64,000 nucleotides of DNA from Hetaerina americana (taxonomy: Eukaryota; Arthropoda; Insecta; Odonata; Calopterygidae), in contig JAKTNV010000003.1 of NCBI GenBank assembly GCA_022747635.1, forward strand, positions 29,554,551 through 29,618,550, written 5' to 3'. Each line of letters opens with the position of its first letter. Positions within the stretch are counted from its first letter, which is position 1. The position numbers and the translations under genes are program-made. Below the pieces are notes generated by a model. That model saw only the letters and a program-made list of their open reading frames with translations, had not been told where the DNA came from and ran no database searches. Positions 10,459 through 22,400 of the stretch are shown one piece after another.

Positions 10459-13400
10459 CTAGAAACAAAAGGAATTAAGTCTATTGTAGCGGAGCTCGGA
10501 AGCAGAACGAACAGTCTTCATTAAGTCTCCATTATTTTACAAGTCCGCCAGTAGAAGCGGACACAATTGCCAATGCCTTTTTTGGACTAAATTTGGGCGT
10601 AATAGACTTATATTTTTTAAGAGTACTGCTTGCATTTCATGCAATCAGTACTCTTGTTAGACACAGGAGGACCATTTAGCCAGGACCAAAAAGTCCTCCT
10701 AGGTCGTGTAGATCCTCAAATTATTTATATTATTATAATTATAAGGTAATCTACCGGTTAAGGTAAGCTTTTGGATGGGCACAACTACCAAATAAATATT
10801 TTGTGACTCCTAACAATACCAATCCAGCAACCTACTCAACATCAAGTTCCTCTTTACCTCTGTGTACTTCCTTCATCCCGTCCAACATCCCTATCCTGTT
10901 CCTTCCCTTTCCTCATTTGCCTAACATTCTCCCCTCTATTACAGTCTTCAACATCCCGCTGCCGATCAATACGCCCTTCATCCATTTTTCCTGCCTCCAT
11001 AGGATTTCTCCCAACAAACCCCTCTCTTCGCCGACCATACCAAGTACTTCCTCGTTTGTTTTCTTCTCGGTCCATTTCACCTTCTCCATTCTTCTCTAAG
11101 CCCACATTTCAAAAGCCTCCAGTCTACGTCTATCCTCCTGCTTCAATGACCAAGTTCCGCGCCGTACCTAGCTATGCTCCATATCAAAGTTTTTACGAGG
11201 CTTTTCATAATATCCTTATCAACGTCCCTGTCATCAACTCCCTCCTCCTTGTGAAAGCCTCTTTTCCTAGCGCAATCCTAGTAGTAGTAGTTTTGAGGGG
11301 AGGCGACCGACAGCTAAGGTCATTTGCGCCATAGGGGAAGGACAGGAAAGGATGAAGGGTGGAGAGAAACCCGGCGTCGGCATTAGCCTACTCTTTACGA
11401 AAGGCGCCAAGGGGTCCGCGGCTTAACGTCCCATCCGACGGACGGCGTACTCACTCAAAGTGCCCTCCACAAAGCACCTCAAGTAGGGATCGAGATACCT
11501 CTGAAAAATATTCAACACCGCCGGGATTTGAACCCGCGCCCTCAGGGTGGGAAGCCAGTACGTTAGCCCCCGCACCATCTCGATCCCCGCGCAAGCCTTC
11601 TCCTTACGTCCCAACTACAGGGTTGCACCCAAAAGTGGTAGGACTTATTTTCTCTGGCGCGAACGGAGCGGTGGAGGGGGGTCTGCCTGGCAGGGTAAGG
11701 TGGAGGGGGCTCTTAGCAACAGGCCAACACCAACCTCAGTCGCCTGCGGATTGTCGTTGAGTGAGGACACCGTTTTTAGTGAAGCAAGTTTTTTGTCCGC
11801 GTCGAAAAACAAAATGAATCTGAATTTAGAGCAACGTTATTCCGTGAAGTTTTGTGTGACACTCGGGAAGACGGCAACTGAGACCCTCGATGATCAAGCA
11901 GGCTTATGGGGACACTGCATTAAGCCGTTCCACAGTATTTGAGTGGCACAAGTTGTTTAAAGAGGGTAGGGAGCTCGTTGAAGACGACCATCGCTCCGGA
12001 CGGCCGTCGACGGCAAGAACCGACACAAATTTTGACAGAGTGAGGACACTGCTGAACAAAGAACGACGCTTAACCAGTGAAGAAATTGCAGACCAGTTGG
12101 GTCTGTCTGCATCCAACGTCCAACGCATTATTTCACAGGATTTGGCCATCGCAAACTGCTGGGTGCTTCATCATGACAACGCGCCGTGCCATGGCGCGCT
12201 CGTCGTCAGACAGCTCCTGGCAAAATACGGCGTTGCCACGTTGCCGCACCCGCCCTATTCTCCCGATCTGGCGCCACCGGACTTCTTCTTCTTCCCCCTG
12301 ATGAAAAGACAGCTCAAGGGACGAAGTTTTGACTCGATAAAGGCCGTTCAAGAGGCTTCGACGAGGGTCATCAACGGCATCCCCAAAGAAAATTTCCAGC
12401 GGGCGTACGGGGAATGGGAGCAACGTTATACTAAGTGCGTAGCAGCTCAAGGAGCATACTTTGAAAATTATTAAGTCGGTGTAAGAAAATCGTCAATAAA
12501 ATTCTTGTAAAAAAATCAGTCCTACCACTTTTGGGTGCGACCCTGTACTTTGACCGTGTTGGTCCAAAACACTTCCGAGATACTTAAACTGTTCTACCTG
12601 CTCTAGTTTTTGCCCTCCTATTTTAAGGTTTAGCTGATGAAACATCAAATATGTTTCATCAAATTGAAACAGAAAATATGTTTAATAAGCTCGAGACAGG
12701 GAATACAGTTCGTTTGATTTGTCACGATTTTATGTAATGATTTTCAGTCGTGCAAGATTATATTCCGAGCTCCAAAAAGGCAATTTTAGCAAGATGCGTA
12801 GATAGTCCTAATAACTATACTTACCCAAGCTCACAGTCGCAGTTCCATGGGTTTCCAGACATGCGGAGTGATGTCAAAAATGTCTTCCTATGAACACCTG
12901 GGAACTCCGCGTTCGATGGGTTGCCAACGCTTCGGAGTTTCGAGTTGTTCCTCACGTCCAGGCTTATATTTCGGACTCGTCCCATGTTACGGAAAAGGGA
13001 GGTGGGCAGTTTGTCAATGCTGGTGTTGTGAACGGAAAGATGTAGCACAGGTCCGCGTATTCCCTGAAAGAGAAGCCGTTGGATTAGTGATGGACTTCAT
13101 TCAGCTCTTCAACCTTAATAGTTACTCAGCAAAGTTGGATGCCATTGTTACTTCTTATAGCACTTTTCAGTGAAAGTCATTTGCGTGACATACAACCAGA
13201 TATTAGGCATTTAAAGATGCTATATTGGTTGCCATAGAACACATTTCCTCGAACTAATGGGACGTCTAAATACAACACACTATACAGTAATTTTTGGATT
13301 TCCTAAGTCAAAGACGTAAATCGAAACGGCTTTGACGAAACTCTGCATGAAGCATTTTTTACTGTCTATCAGTGTACCCAGAAGCAGTAGCATTAATAAG

Positions 13401-16400
13401 GAAAACTTGCGTATTGAATTTTTTTAATCATTAGTAGATTCTTCAATAGACTAAACAATTGCGAAAAACCTTTTAAAGTATGGATAATAGCTTTAAATGT
13501 GTTGCTTAGTAATATGTACTTTGCCCAATCTCCCTCAAATTTTCACTTAAAATTCAAATCTTTCACCTTTAAAAGTTAGGATCCTATGAAATCTGAAAGG
13601 CTTACACTTAGATTTACCAATTAAGTCTTGCAAACATTGGTAGCCATCGAGTGTTGTGGAATATTAATAATAGTTTTCATATGAAATCGGCCTTAACGTG
13701 CATATGCATGTAAATTGTATCGAAACATTTTTGTCAAATCTTGTAATGAATTATGCAGTCAATTTACTATCTCTATCCCTACTATAGTTCTTTAGTCTCT
13801 CTATTGCCGCCTACTTAAAATTTGAGACATATTGTAATTGCAATTTGCACATTGTGCATACTTGAGCAATCCAGTGGTGGTTGAACCTTCCAGGACTACA
13901 TACCTGATCTTAGAAATCGTTAATATAAAATAAACAGGAGTTATACCATTGGTGCACAGATAGTTATATCATGATATTTTATTTGCTGCTTGTTGGTTTT
14001 CTTTGTTTAACTAAACAACTCACTTAAAAAGTGGCATGCATGTTATAGAAGTTGTTCTAGAGTTTGTAGGATGAAGGGTTTTTGATGCATTGCTCTCACA
14101 TACTCTTCGACAAAAATTAGAGGAAAAAAGAGGATTAAGTGATGGGCTGTTATTTTTAAATATTATGTAATCTTAAGGGTCCATGAGTATTACCTGAGCG
14201 ACAGACAGAAGTTCCAGATTGTATAATTGTTGGTGGCACGCTTTTAATAATAAAAAAAACCATAAACACGTCAATCAACCCGAAGGTCGGTTTGACAGGT
14301 GATGGTAGAGTTCACCCAGTACTAAGCCCGACGGCGGGTGAAATTCACACATCAGGGTAGGGGGGCCAGATCCTTTCCGTGCCAGTTATGGTTTCCCAGG
14401 AAAATGTGGTACCCGAAAAATCACATAGCTGCAGGTGCCCAGAGAGGCTAGTAGTCCAACGCTCCTGGACTACCAATATTCTTCCCATAATTATGTTACA
14501 GCATAATGCTTTTATTTCAGTTGTATATCCATAGAATGAGTAATTAGAATCCGCAAAAGCGTATTCCTGCTTCAGTTAATCCTAGTTCACGGCGTATCTT
14601 GGGGGTCGCCCCGCGCACGATATCTGCTGTTTCAGTGTACCAAGGTTCCCTAATATGCTTCCTACTTCTATACCCCGCAACCACTTAGGTGTCCACCTGC
14701 TTTCAGCACGTCAACGGTAATTACTAAATCTAGGTGAACATTCATATTCATCTTCTAGGTGAACATCTGTCTTCCTTTTCATCTCTGATTCCCACTTTTT
14801 TTCTGAGGAGACTTCACATTTGAATATCTCTGAAAATAATTATACTAACAGTTATAAGACGGGGGGGAAATATCAATTATAAAAACACGCTCAAAACAAA
14901 TCATTCGCACGGTGTGTTCATGCGTTAAGTCACCAAAGCAACGTAAGGAAAAGATAATGGTTACAGTGGAGATATTGAAATTAAGTGTACGAGTGAGTAT
15001 CTACAATCGCAAAAGTTTTGAACACATTGATGTTTTTCTTGTAACAATGATAATTATGACTTTGAAATGTTTAATTCTTTATTGAAATAGAACCATCGAT
15101 ATTCCCCAGTTAGAACTAGAAGATATTCTTTGGTAAGTGAGAGTAGAGCCTACCGCGATTTAAGCCATCAGGCATGTGAAATTCAACTCATTATGGTTGG
15201 TCGTCACTCTTCTCTGCGCCACCAGCGTTTACCCAAGCGTTTGTGGGGTCAGGATGTTTAAAGCCTTCAAACATATTCCTCTATGCTCGTAGCCGAATAC
15301 TCTCTCCACCAGGTTACCACACTACACTTAGGCAGCATTTACTAATAACGCAATGCTGAAGGAATTTCATTTTTTTAAGTATTAATTTTAATGCAAAATG
15401 CTGCCAAATATTAAATTATATAAACAATATAAGATTTTTATTTATTTCTTATTCGATCAATCTAATGGGAATGAACATTATGTAATGCCAATTGCATAAA
15501 ATTGATGAGTCATATTTAACTTCTTTCGAGCTGGTAGTATTTATGAGACGCACTTAAAAAACGTAACATTGCTGTTATAGATATTACTCGCAGTGCGATA
15601 TTCAGCAGCCTGAATATTTAATCGTGTCAGAAGACGACAGAAATATCGATCATTTCAATTCTAGCCAGACTGAAGAAGCCTATTTATATTTATTTTATCA
15701 ATGTTTGTTAAAATCTCATTCCACATGCTTTATCGTACAATGAAGAGGGATAGTACTTGAGTAAAGTCGGATGCCGTGTTTATGCATATCAATAAATATA
15801 TCATATCAAATTTTAATATATGATTATGAAACAAGATATATTAAAATCATTAGCTTTTTTCATGAGATTAATTTTGGAGCGCTGAAAGTTAGATACAATA
15901 ATTTTAATAATTTTTTTAAATTAAAAAATTATACATTTCGTCAAAAATAACCTATTGTTAATTCTGATATAGCAACTCAATTTTTAATTGAAGAATCTGA
16001 TCAAAGAAATTCATATCATGATATTACATGTGTTACGATCGATATTAATATAGTTGTGTACTTCGGAAGTGTTGATTTAAAGTAGCCTAAAGATGCAGTG
16101 ACGTGTCATAGGCCTCCTAGTACTATTGTAATAATAACATCTGAGAAATTATTGAATACCTTCAGTTTATAATATAATAATTTCAGTTCATACATCTTTT
16201 GTAAACTTTTTGATGGAGATATATTAAATAGATTGACTTTATTTTAATACTTTTGAAATCAGCCCACATTTCTCATTATTAAAAATACTTTGAACTCCTT
16301 TCCCTATAAATCTCCTTTTCCAAACATATGTTGATCCTATGTCTCTACTGCAAGCCATTATTTATGATATCACAATCATTTAAGTTAAATCTGTGTTCAA

Positions 16401-19400
16401 GGCTTCGGCGCATGTATGGATATTAATATGTAGTAGAAAGATAGTAGGTGTCTGTGCTCATTGTTAATATTTCGACAGACACATTTATTACGATTTGGTA
16501 TTTGGTAGTCTTCGAATTAGGTAGGTTTTGTATGGCACCAACTGAACAACACAACATTTCTAACCCTTACCCAACTTGATGCTACCTGTCTGCAATAACC
16601 CATACTGCAAGAAACCATTCTTCGATTCCGCATACTTTCTACCTGCTTTATTAAGTCCAGTGTGTCTTATCTTTCCCTCCTCATATCTCGCTTGCCGAAC
16701 GGTTTACCTTAATCACAGTCTTCAACATTCCGTTACCAATGAAAGTTCTTTGCATCAAACTTCCCTGTCCTCTTTTGGATTGCTCCCAGCACCTCTCTCT
16801 CCTCCCTCACCATATTTACTACAGCGTTTATTTTCCTTTCCGTCCATTTTACATTTGAAAATCTTCTCCACGCCCATACCTCAAAAGCCTCCAATGTACG
16901 CCTATCACTTCGCTTGAACGACCAGATTTTCGCGCCGTACAAAACCACACTTCATAACTTAGTTTTCACTTTGATGTGGAGCGTGGAGGTCAGATTCTTT
17001 CTTTACATGCTTACTAAACGCTCCTGTCATTAATCTCTCCTTCTTGTGAAAGATTCTTTTTCTAAAGTATTACCTATTGACTGATTTTCTAATGCGCTCA
17101 GCAATTATTGAATTCCTTTGGCTTGCTAGCTAAATAAAACTTGATCACCCGTAAAAACGTAAAGTTTTTATGATTTCCCCAAAGCCTTTCATTCCTACCT
17201 AGTTCTTACCACGGCTCTTTTACCACATCCTCCACATATGCGTTGAAAATCATGGGTAATAATGGGGACCTCTGTATTACCACCTTCCTAACAGTCAATA
17301 CCGACTCCCCATCCTTAACACGCTCGTGAGCAGTCTGTAGTATGTTTAGGTTATGGATAAGTTGACTATCCCTGTAATCTCTAACTATTTTTTGTAATAA
17401 TGAAAGAAGAAACTTTGCTTTTCTACTAAGAACAATGTGGACAAGCAATGAATCTTCTTTCATCATTAAGGAATTCCACCATTTACGCCTGGAACTGTGT
17501 TATTTATTTTCTGTAATATATTGATTATTTTACCCAATTCACTTTGTCGATCGCCTTCTCAGAATCTATGGCAAAGATAAACATCTTGGCTGTTCTTTAT
17601 ATTCCTATCAGTTACCTCATTACTTCTGTGGCATCGCCCATACCTATCCTCCTCCTGAATCCAAACTGATCATCCCCTAAGTAAGCATTTGCCTTCCCCT
17701 CCATCCTCCTATTGATAACCCCAAGTACCACTTCAGCTGCGTGCGAATCAGACTTATCGCTCTATAATCCTCACATGCGGTCACCTTTTCCTGTTTTGGT
17801 TAGGGAATTAATACTGATCTGACGAACTCTTCCGGCCTAATTTCGCTCTCATTAATACCCATAGAAATCTCCATTAACAAATTAGCCCACAAAACTATTC
17901 CTTCCAAATATTCTTAGGTCCATAAGCTGTCTTGTGGAAATGTTGTTTATATCAACGATCTTATCTGATGTAATTCCCCCCTAACGTCCTTTCTATATCA
18001 CTGTCAATCATCTCTAGGACTAAGCTACATTCATCGACGGCATATTCTCTTTCTATCTAAACTTGCTGGACTAATATATATAATACACGTACGAGTGTAT
18101 AGGACCTGGACCTGTATATACCATATAGGTCCTCTCTGCATTATTCCCGTCTCTCTTGACTATTTCTACGGTCGACGAATAATTTTCCATGCCGTGTCTT
18201 TGATCATGTGCACCCTTCTTACTTCCTGATAGTGCTTTCACTTTCCTGTACAGCGCACCTATTTCATCTTTCCCCTGTTAACTTCCCGTATCCGTGCAAT
18301 GCGTATTCCACCACCCTTCTTTCGCTGTATTATTTTCCCGACTCGGTTTATTATTTATCACCTCACTACCCTCTACCGAATTCTGTGTTTACTTCCCATT
18401 ATCTTTTTCCGTACATCTTCCTAATCATTTCGTGTGTTTTCCATAGTTTCCTTGTCCCCGCCCGAAATTAGTTCCTCTAATTGTTCATATTAATTTTCTA
18501 TTCCTTCCTTCCAATGATTACTTTTTGTGTAGAACTAAATAATGGCTAAGGTTTTTAATCGACTATTACCCCAACTATCACTCATCGACTCTGTTTACTA
18601 AGCTTCTACCTACTTTTTTGTTCAATGATACTGGTATTCCTCACTGGCTGTCTTCCTCTCCGCTGTATATTTCTCTTTAACTCTGTCTATAATTCCCCGC
18701 TACCCTTCCATCTCACTTCACACATTCCTTAAATAACTATATTTCCTTTCTCCAACTCCCGCTTGACATTTTCTAATTTCCCTGTCCTTAACATCTTCCT
18801 ACAATTCCATGTTTCTATTCAAATTCATTCGCTCTTTTTTGAGTATTTTTCCTCTCTGCTTTGACTCCGCTTTGCAAGAATTTGACGTAATGCCAACCAC
18901 GAAAACATTGCCTCTACCGCTGCCGAGCATGACACACGACAGGACGCGTCCCGAGTTTCCAGTACTCATCTTAGCAGTCCAACAGTCTTGGGATAAAGAA
19001 ATGAGGTGGTTTTACGTTGCCTTCCTAAATAGCGCTTTTAACGTAACACTATTATTTAATGACTGTCCTACTGAGGTCAGACGCCTTTGCAGTCGACTCA
19101 CTGAGGAACAGACGCTGCGCGGACTACCTTTCGTCTAGCTCCTACCTATCGACCTTATGGCAAGGGTGACCTGACAGGAAAATGTTCACTTCTCTCGCGA
19201 GCACAGCCCCAGGCTGTGAATATTATTATGATAAAATATGAATATTGAATGAAAAATGAATGAATTGACTGAAATTGAATGAAAAAACCGTACATCTAAT
19301 TACGCCGAAAAGAGAAGCATTAAAAATGTGTCAATCGATTTTATTTGACCTATATGAAGACAGAATTATTTTGCATAGTTTTATCCACCGAAAACTGCAG

Positions 19401-22400
19401 TAATAGTTTGATTGATGGTCTTCATAATTATTTTATAGAGAGATATAAAAATTTTAAATAAAGCAAACAGTAAGCGGTTTTTCCTAGTGAATACGAACCT
19501 TTCCGCTGGAAGCATGATGAACCTAATAAAATGCTGTGAAGGGAAAATTCGTATGATATTCGATTTTTCAAATCTTCTCTTCAAGGTTTCATGAACCAAT
19601 TACGGAGCCCCAAAAAGGGTGGTTCTCCAATTATGACCAGAGTCCTCTGACCAACAAAAGCTTCTAAACCGTTAATCTAACTACGCTTGAATTTCCATAT
19701 ATTTTTGTGCCCTGAAAGAGAGTACCGACTCGTAATTGCGGTAACTAGGAGGTTAAAATAACACTTGCTTCGAGTATCTCCGGAGAGAGTGTTTTCAGGG
19801 CATTGCCTGTTAGGGTGATATTTTCCAGCTTGGTAGGCATTGGCCCCTGCATCTCTCGTCCCAGACTGTCTCCGTCGTGCACCTGAAAAAAAAACATTTA
19901 TTAAACTTTCACGAATAAGAAATGAAACAAAATTACTCGATAACTGCAAATTATAATGTGAAATACGTAAGATCGACAGCGTGTGAAATTCACACATCAG
20001 GATAGGGAGCCAGTTCCTTCCCCTGTGCCGGTTATAGTTTCTCAGGAAGATTTGGTGCCCAAAAAATCACATAGCTTGGGTTGAGCTTTGAATATTGGTA
20101 TATATACATATTCACATAGATATAGATAAAAGGAAAAGGTATTGGAACACACATAAAAGACAAACACAGGAATGTTAGGGAATGTGGAATGGAGCGGATA
20201 GCAAGTGTAAAACAGCGTAAAACTTCTTCCCTGACGGATAAATGATATTACATTTATATATATATATATATATTTTTTTTTAAGTAATCTACCGGTTAAG
20301 GTAGGTTTTTGGACGGACACAACTACCAAACAAATATTTTATTACTCCTAACAAAACACAAAATCAATCATCCTACTCTATATCAGGTCCCTCTTCATCT
20401 CTGAGTACTTCCTTCCTCCCTTCATCCCGTCCAACAACCCTATCCTGTTCCTTCCCTTTCCTCTTTTGCCCAACATTCTACCCTCTATCACAGTCTTCAA
20501 CATCCCACTGCCGGTCAACACCCGCTTCATCCACTTTTCCTGCCTCCATAGGATTGCTCCCAACAAACCCCTCTCTTCGCCCACCATACCAAGTACTTCC
20601 TCATTTGTTTTCTTCTCTGTCCATTTCACCTTCTCCATTCTTCTCCACACCCACATTTCAAAAGCCTCCAATCTACGTCTATCCTCCTGCTTCAATGACC
20701 ACGTTTCCGCTCCGTACATAGCTACGCTCCATATCAAAGTTTTTACGAGTCTTTTCTTAACATCCTTACTCAAAGTCCCTGTCATCAACTCCCTCCTCCT
20801 TGTGAAAGCCTCTTTGCCTAGCGCAATTCTTCTCCTTACGTCCCTACTACTTTGACCGTGTTGGTCCAAAACACTACCGAGATACGTAAACTGTTCTACC
20901 TGCTCTAGCTTTTGCCCTCCTATTTTAATGTTAAGCTTGGCCTTTTTCTTTCTAGAAAATCGCATAACCTTTGTTTTATTAATATTGATTCTCATCCCAT
21001 ACCTGTCGCACTGAATTTCCAATTCACTAAGCAATGCTTGCAGCCCCTTGGCTGACTGACAAACTAAAGCTTGGTCATCAGCAAACCTAACTGATTTTAC
21101 GAATTCCCCGCCCACTTTCATTCCTACCTCGAGTTCTTCCCATGCCTCTTTGATCATTTCTTCTGAGTACAGGTTGAACAGCAACGGTGATAATGGGCAA
21201 CCCTGCCTTACACCCCTTCCTAACACTGCCCATCCTGACTCCCCGTTTCCCACCCTCACCTGAGCAGTCTGAGACATGTACAGGTTGCGGATTAGCCTCC
21301 TTTCCCTCCAATCTATTCCTATTTTCTGCAATATACTCATTAGTTTTTCCCAATTTACTCTATCAAACGCTTTTTCGAAATCTACGAAACATGCAAATAC
21401 CTCCTGATTGTGTTCTATATTCCTCTCGATTAATAATCTCATTACTGCAATGGCATCACGCGTACCTCTCCCCTTCCTAAACCCAAACTGATCATCCCCC
21501 AAGTAATCATTTGCCCTACTCTCTATCCTTTTGTTTATGATCCTGAGAACAACCTTAGCTGCGTGGGATATCAAACTAATTGTCCTATAGTCCTCACATG
21601 ACGTGGCCTTTACCTTTTTCGGAATAGGAACTAAAACTGATCTCACAAAGTCTTCCGGCCAGATTCCCTCCTCATAAATACTACGGATCAGCCCATATAG
21701 CCTCTTCCTCCCACATTTTCCCAAGCATTTCAAAAGTTCCACGGGAATGTTATCTACCCCCACGGCCTTATTTAGTTTCATCTCCCTTAATGCCCTTTCT
21801 ATCTCATTGTCTAGTATGCCTGGACCTAAGCTATCTTCCTCTACATCATGTTCCTTTTCAATGTCTAACTTTGTTGGTCTAAGCTCTTTACTATACAGTT
21901 CTTCTACATATTCCTTCCATCTCTCTTGGATCTTTCCTGCGTCAACTATTACCTTACCGGCCTTATCTCTAACTGCTATCGTTGATCTCCCTTTCTTACT
22001 TCCCGATAAAGATTTAACTATGCTGTAAAGCGCACCGATTTCCCCCTTCCTCTGCAGACTTTCCATATCCTCGCACTGCGTCTTCCACCATGCTTCCTTT
22101 GCTTTATTTGTTGCCCGCCTCAATTTATTGTTCAATTCTTTGTACTTCATTTTGCCTAATTCTGTATTTATATTCTTCCATTTTCGCCGCTCATCCATTT
22201 TTGTAATCATCTCATCCGTGATCCATGGTTTACGAGTCCTTTTAGCGTTAACGGTTCCAATAGTGTCTTTTGCCGCTTTAGACAACCCTTTTTTGATACA
22301 TTCCCATTTTTCTTCAATAGTACTTAGCTCTTTACCGTCCTCCATGATTTTCTCTACCGCCTGTTTGTATTCCTTTCTTTTCAACCCATTTAATGCTTCT

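Larger units (their letters stand above)
10740..12633 (-). mobile_element. RTE LINE 3' fragment, interrupted
   Basis: The two parts, 10740-11279 and 12546-12633, are collinear with 20285-20935 of the open copy. They start taatctaccggttaaggtaa and resume after the insertions with ctttgaccgtgttggtccaa. Identity by eye is high, so this copy is fairly recent, yet both insertions are younger. Confidence 0.9.
10459..12824 (-). other. chaoptin intron 8 with nested transposons
   Basis: 2366 bases, GT-AG, phase 2. A LINE fragment (10740-12633) is interrupted by a SINE (11280-11588) and a mariner (11618-12545). Only about 470 bases are not transposon-derived. Confidence 0.85.
13064..19768 (-). other. 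chaoptin intron 7 (GC-AG), 6.7 kb
   Basis: The longest intron. From its 5' side (high coordinates) it holds a near-full-length decayed RTE LINE (16497-19215), a possible SINE A copy (about 15125-15385) and a SINE A copy (14271-14477). The rest is AT-rich with no recognised element. Confidence 0.8.
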
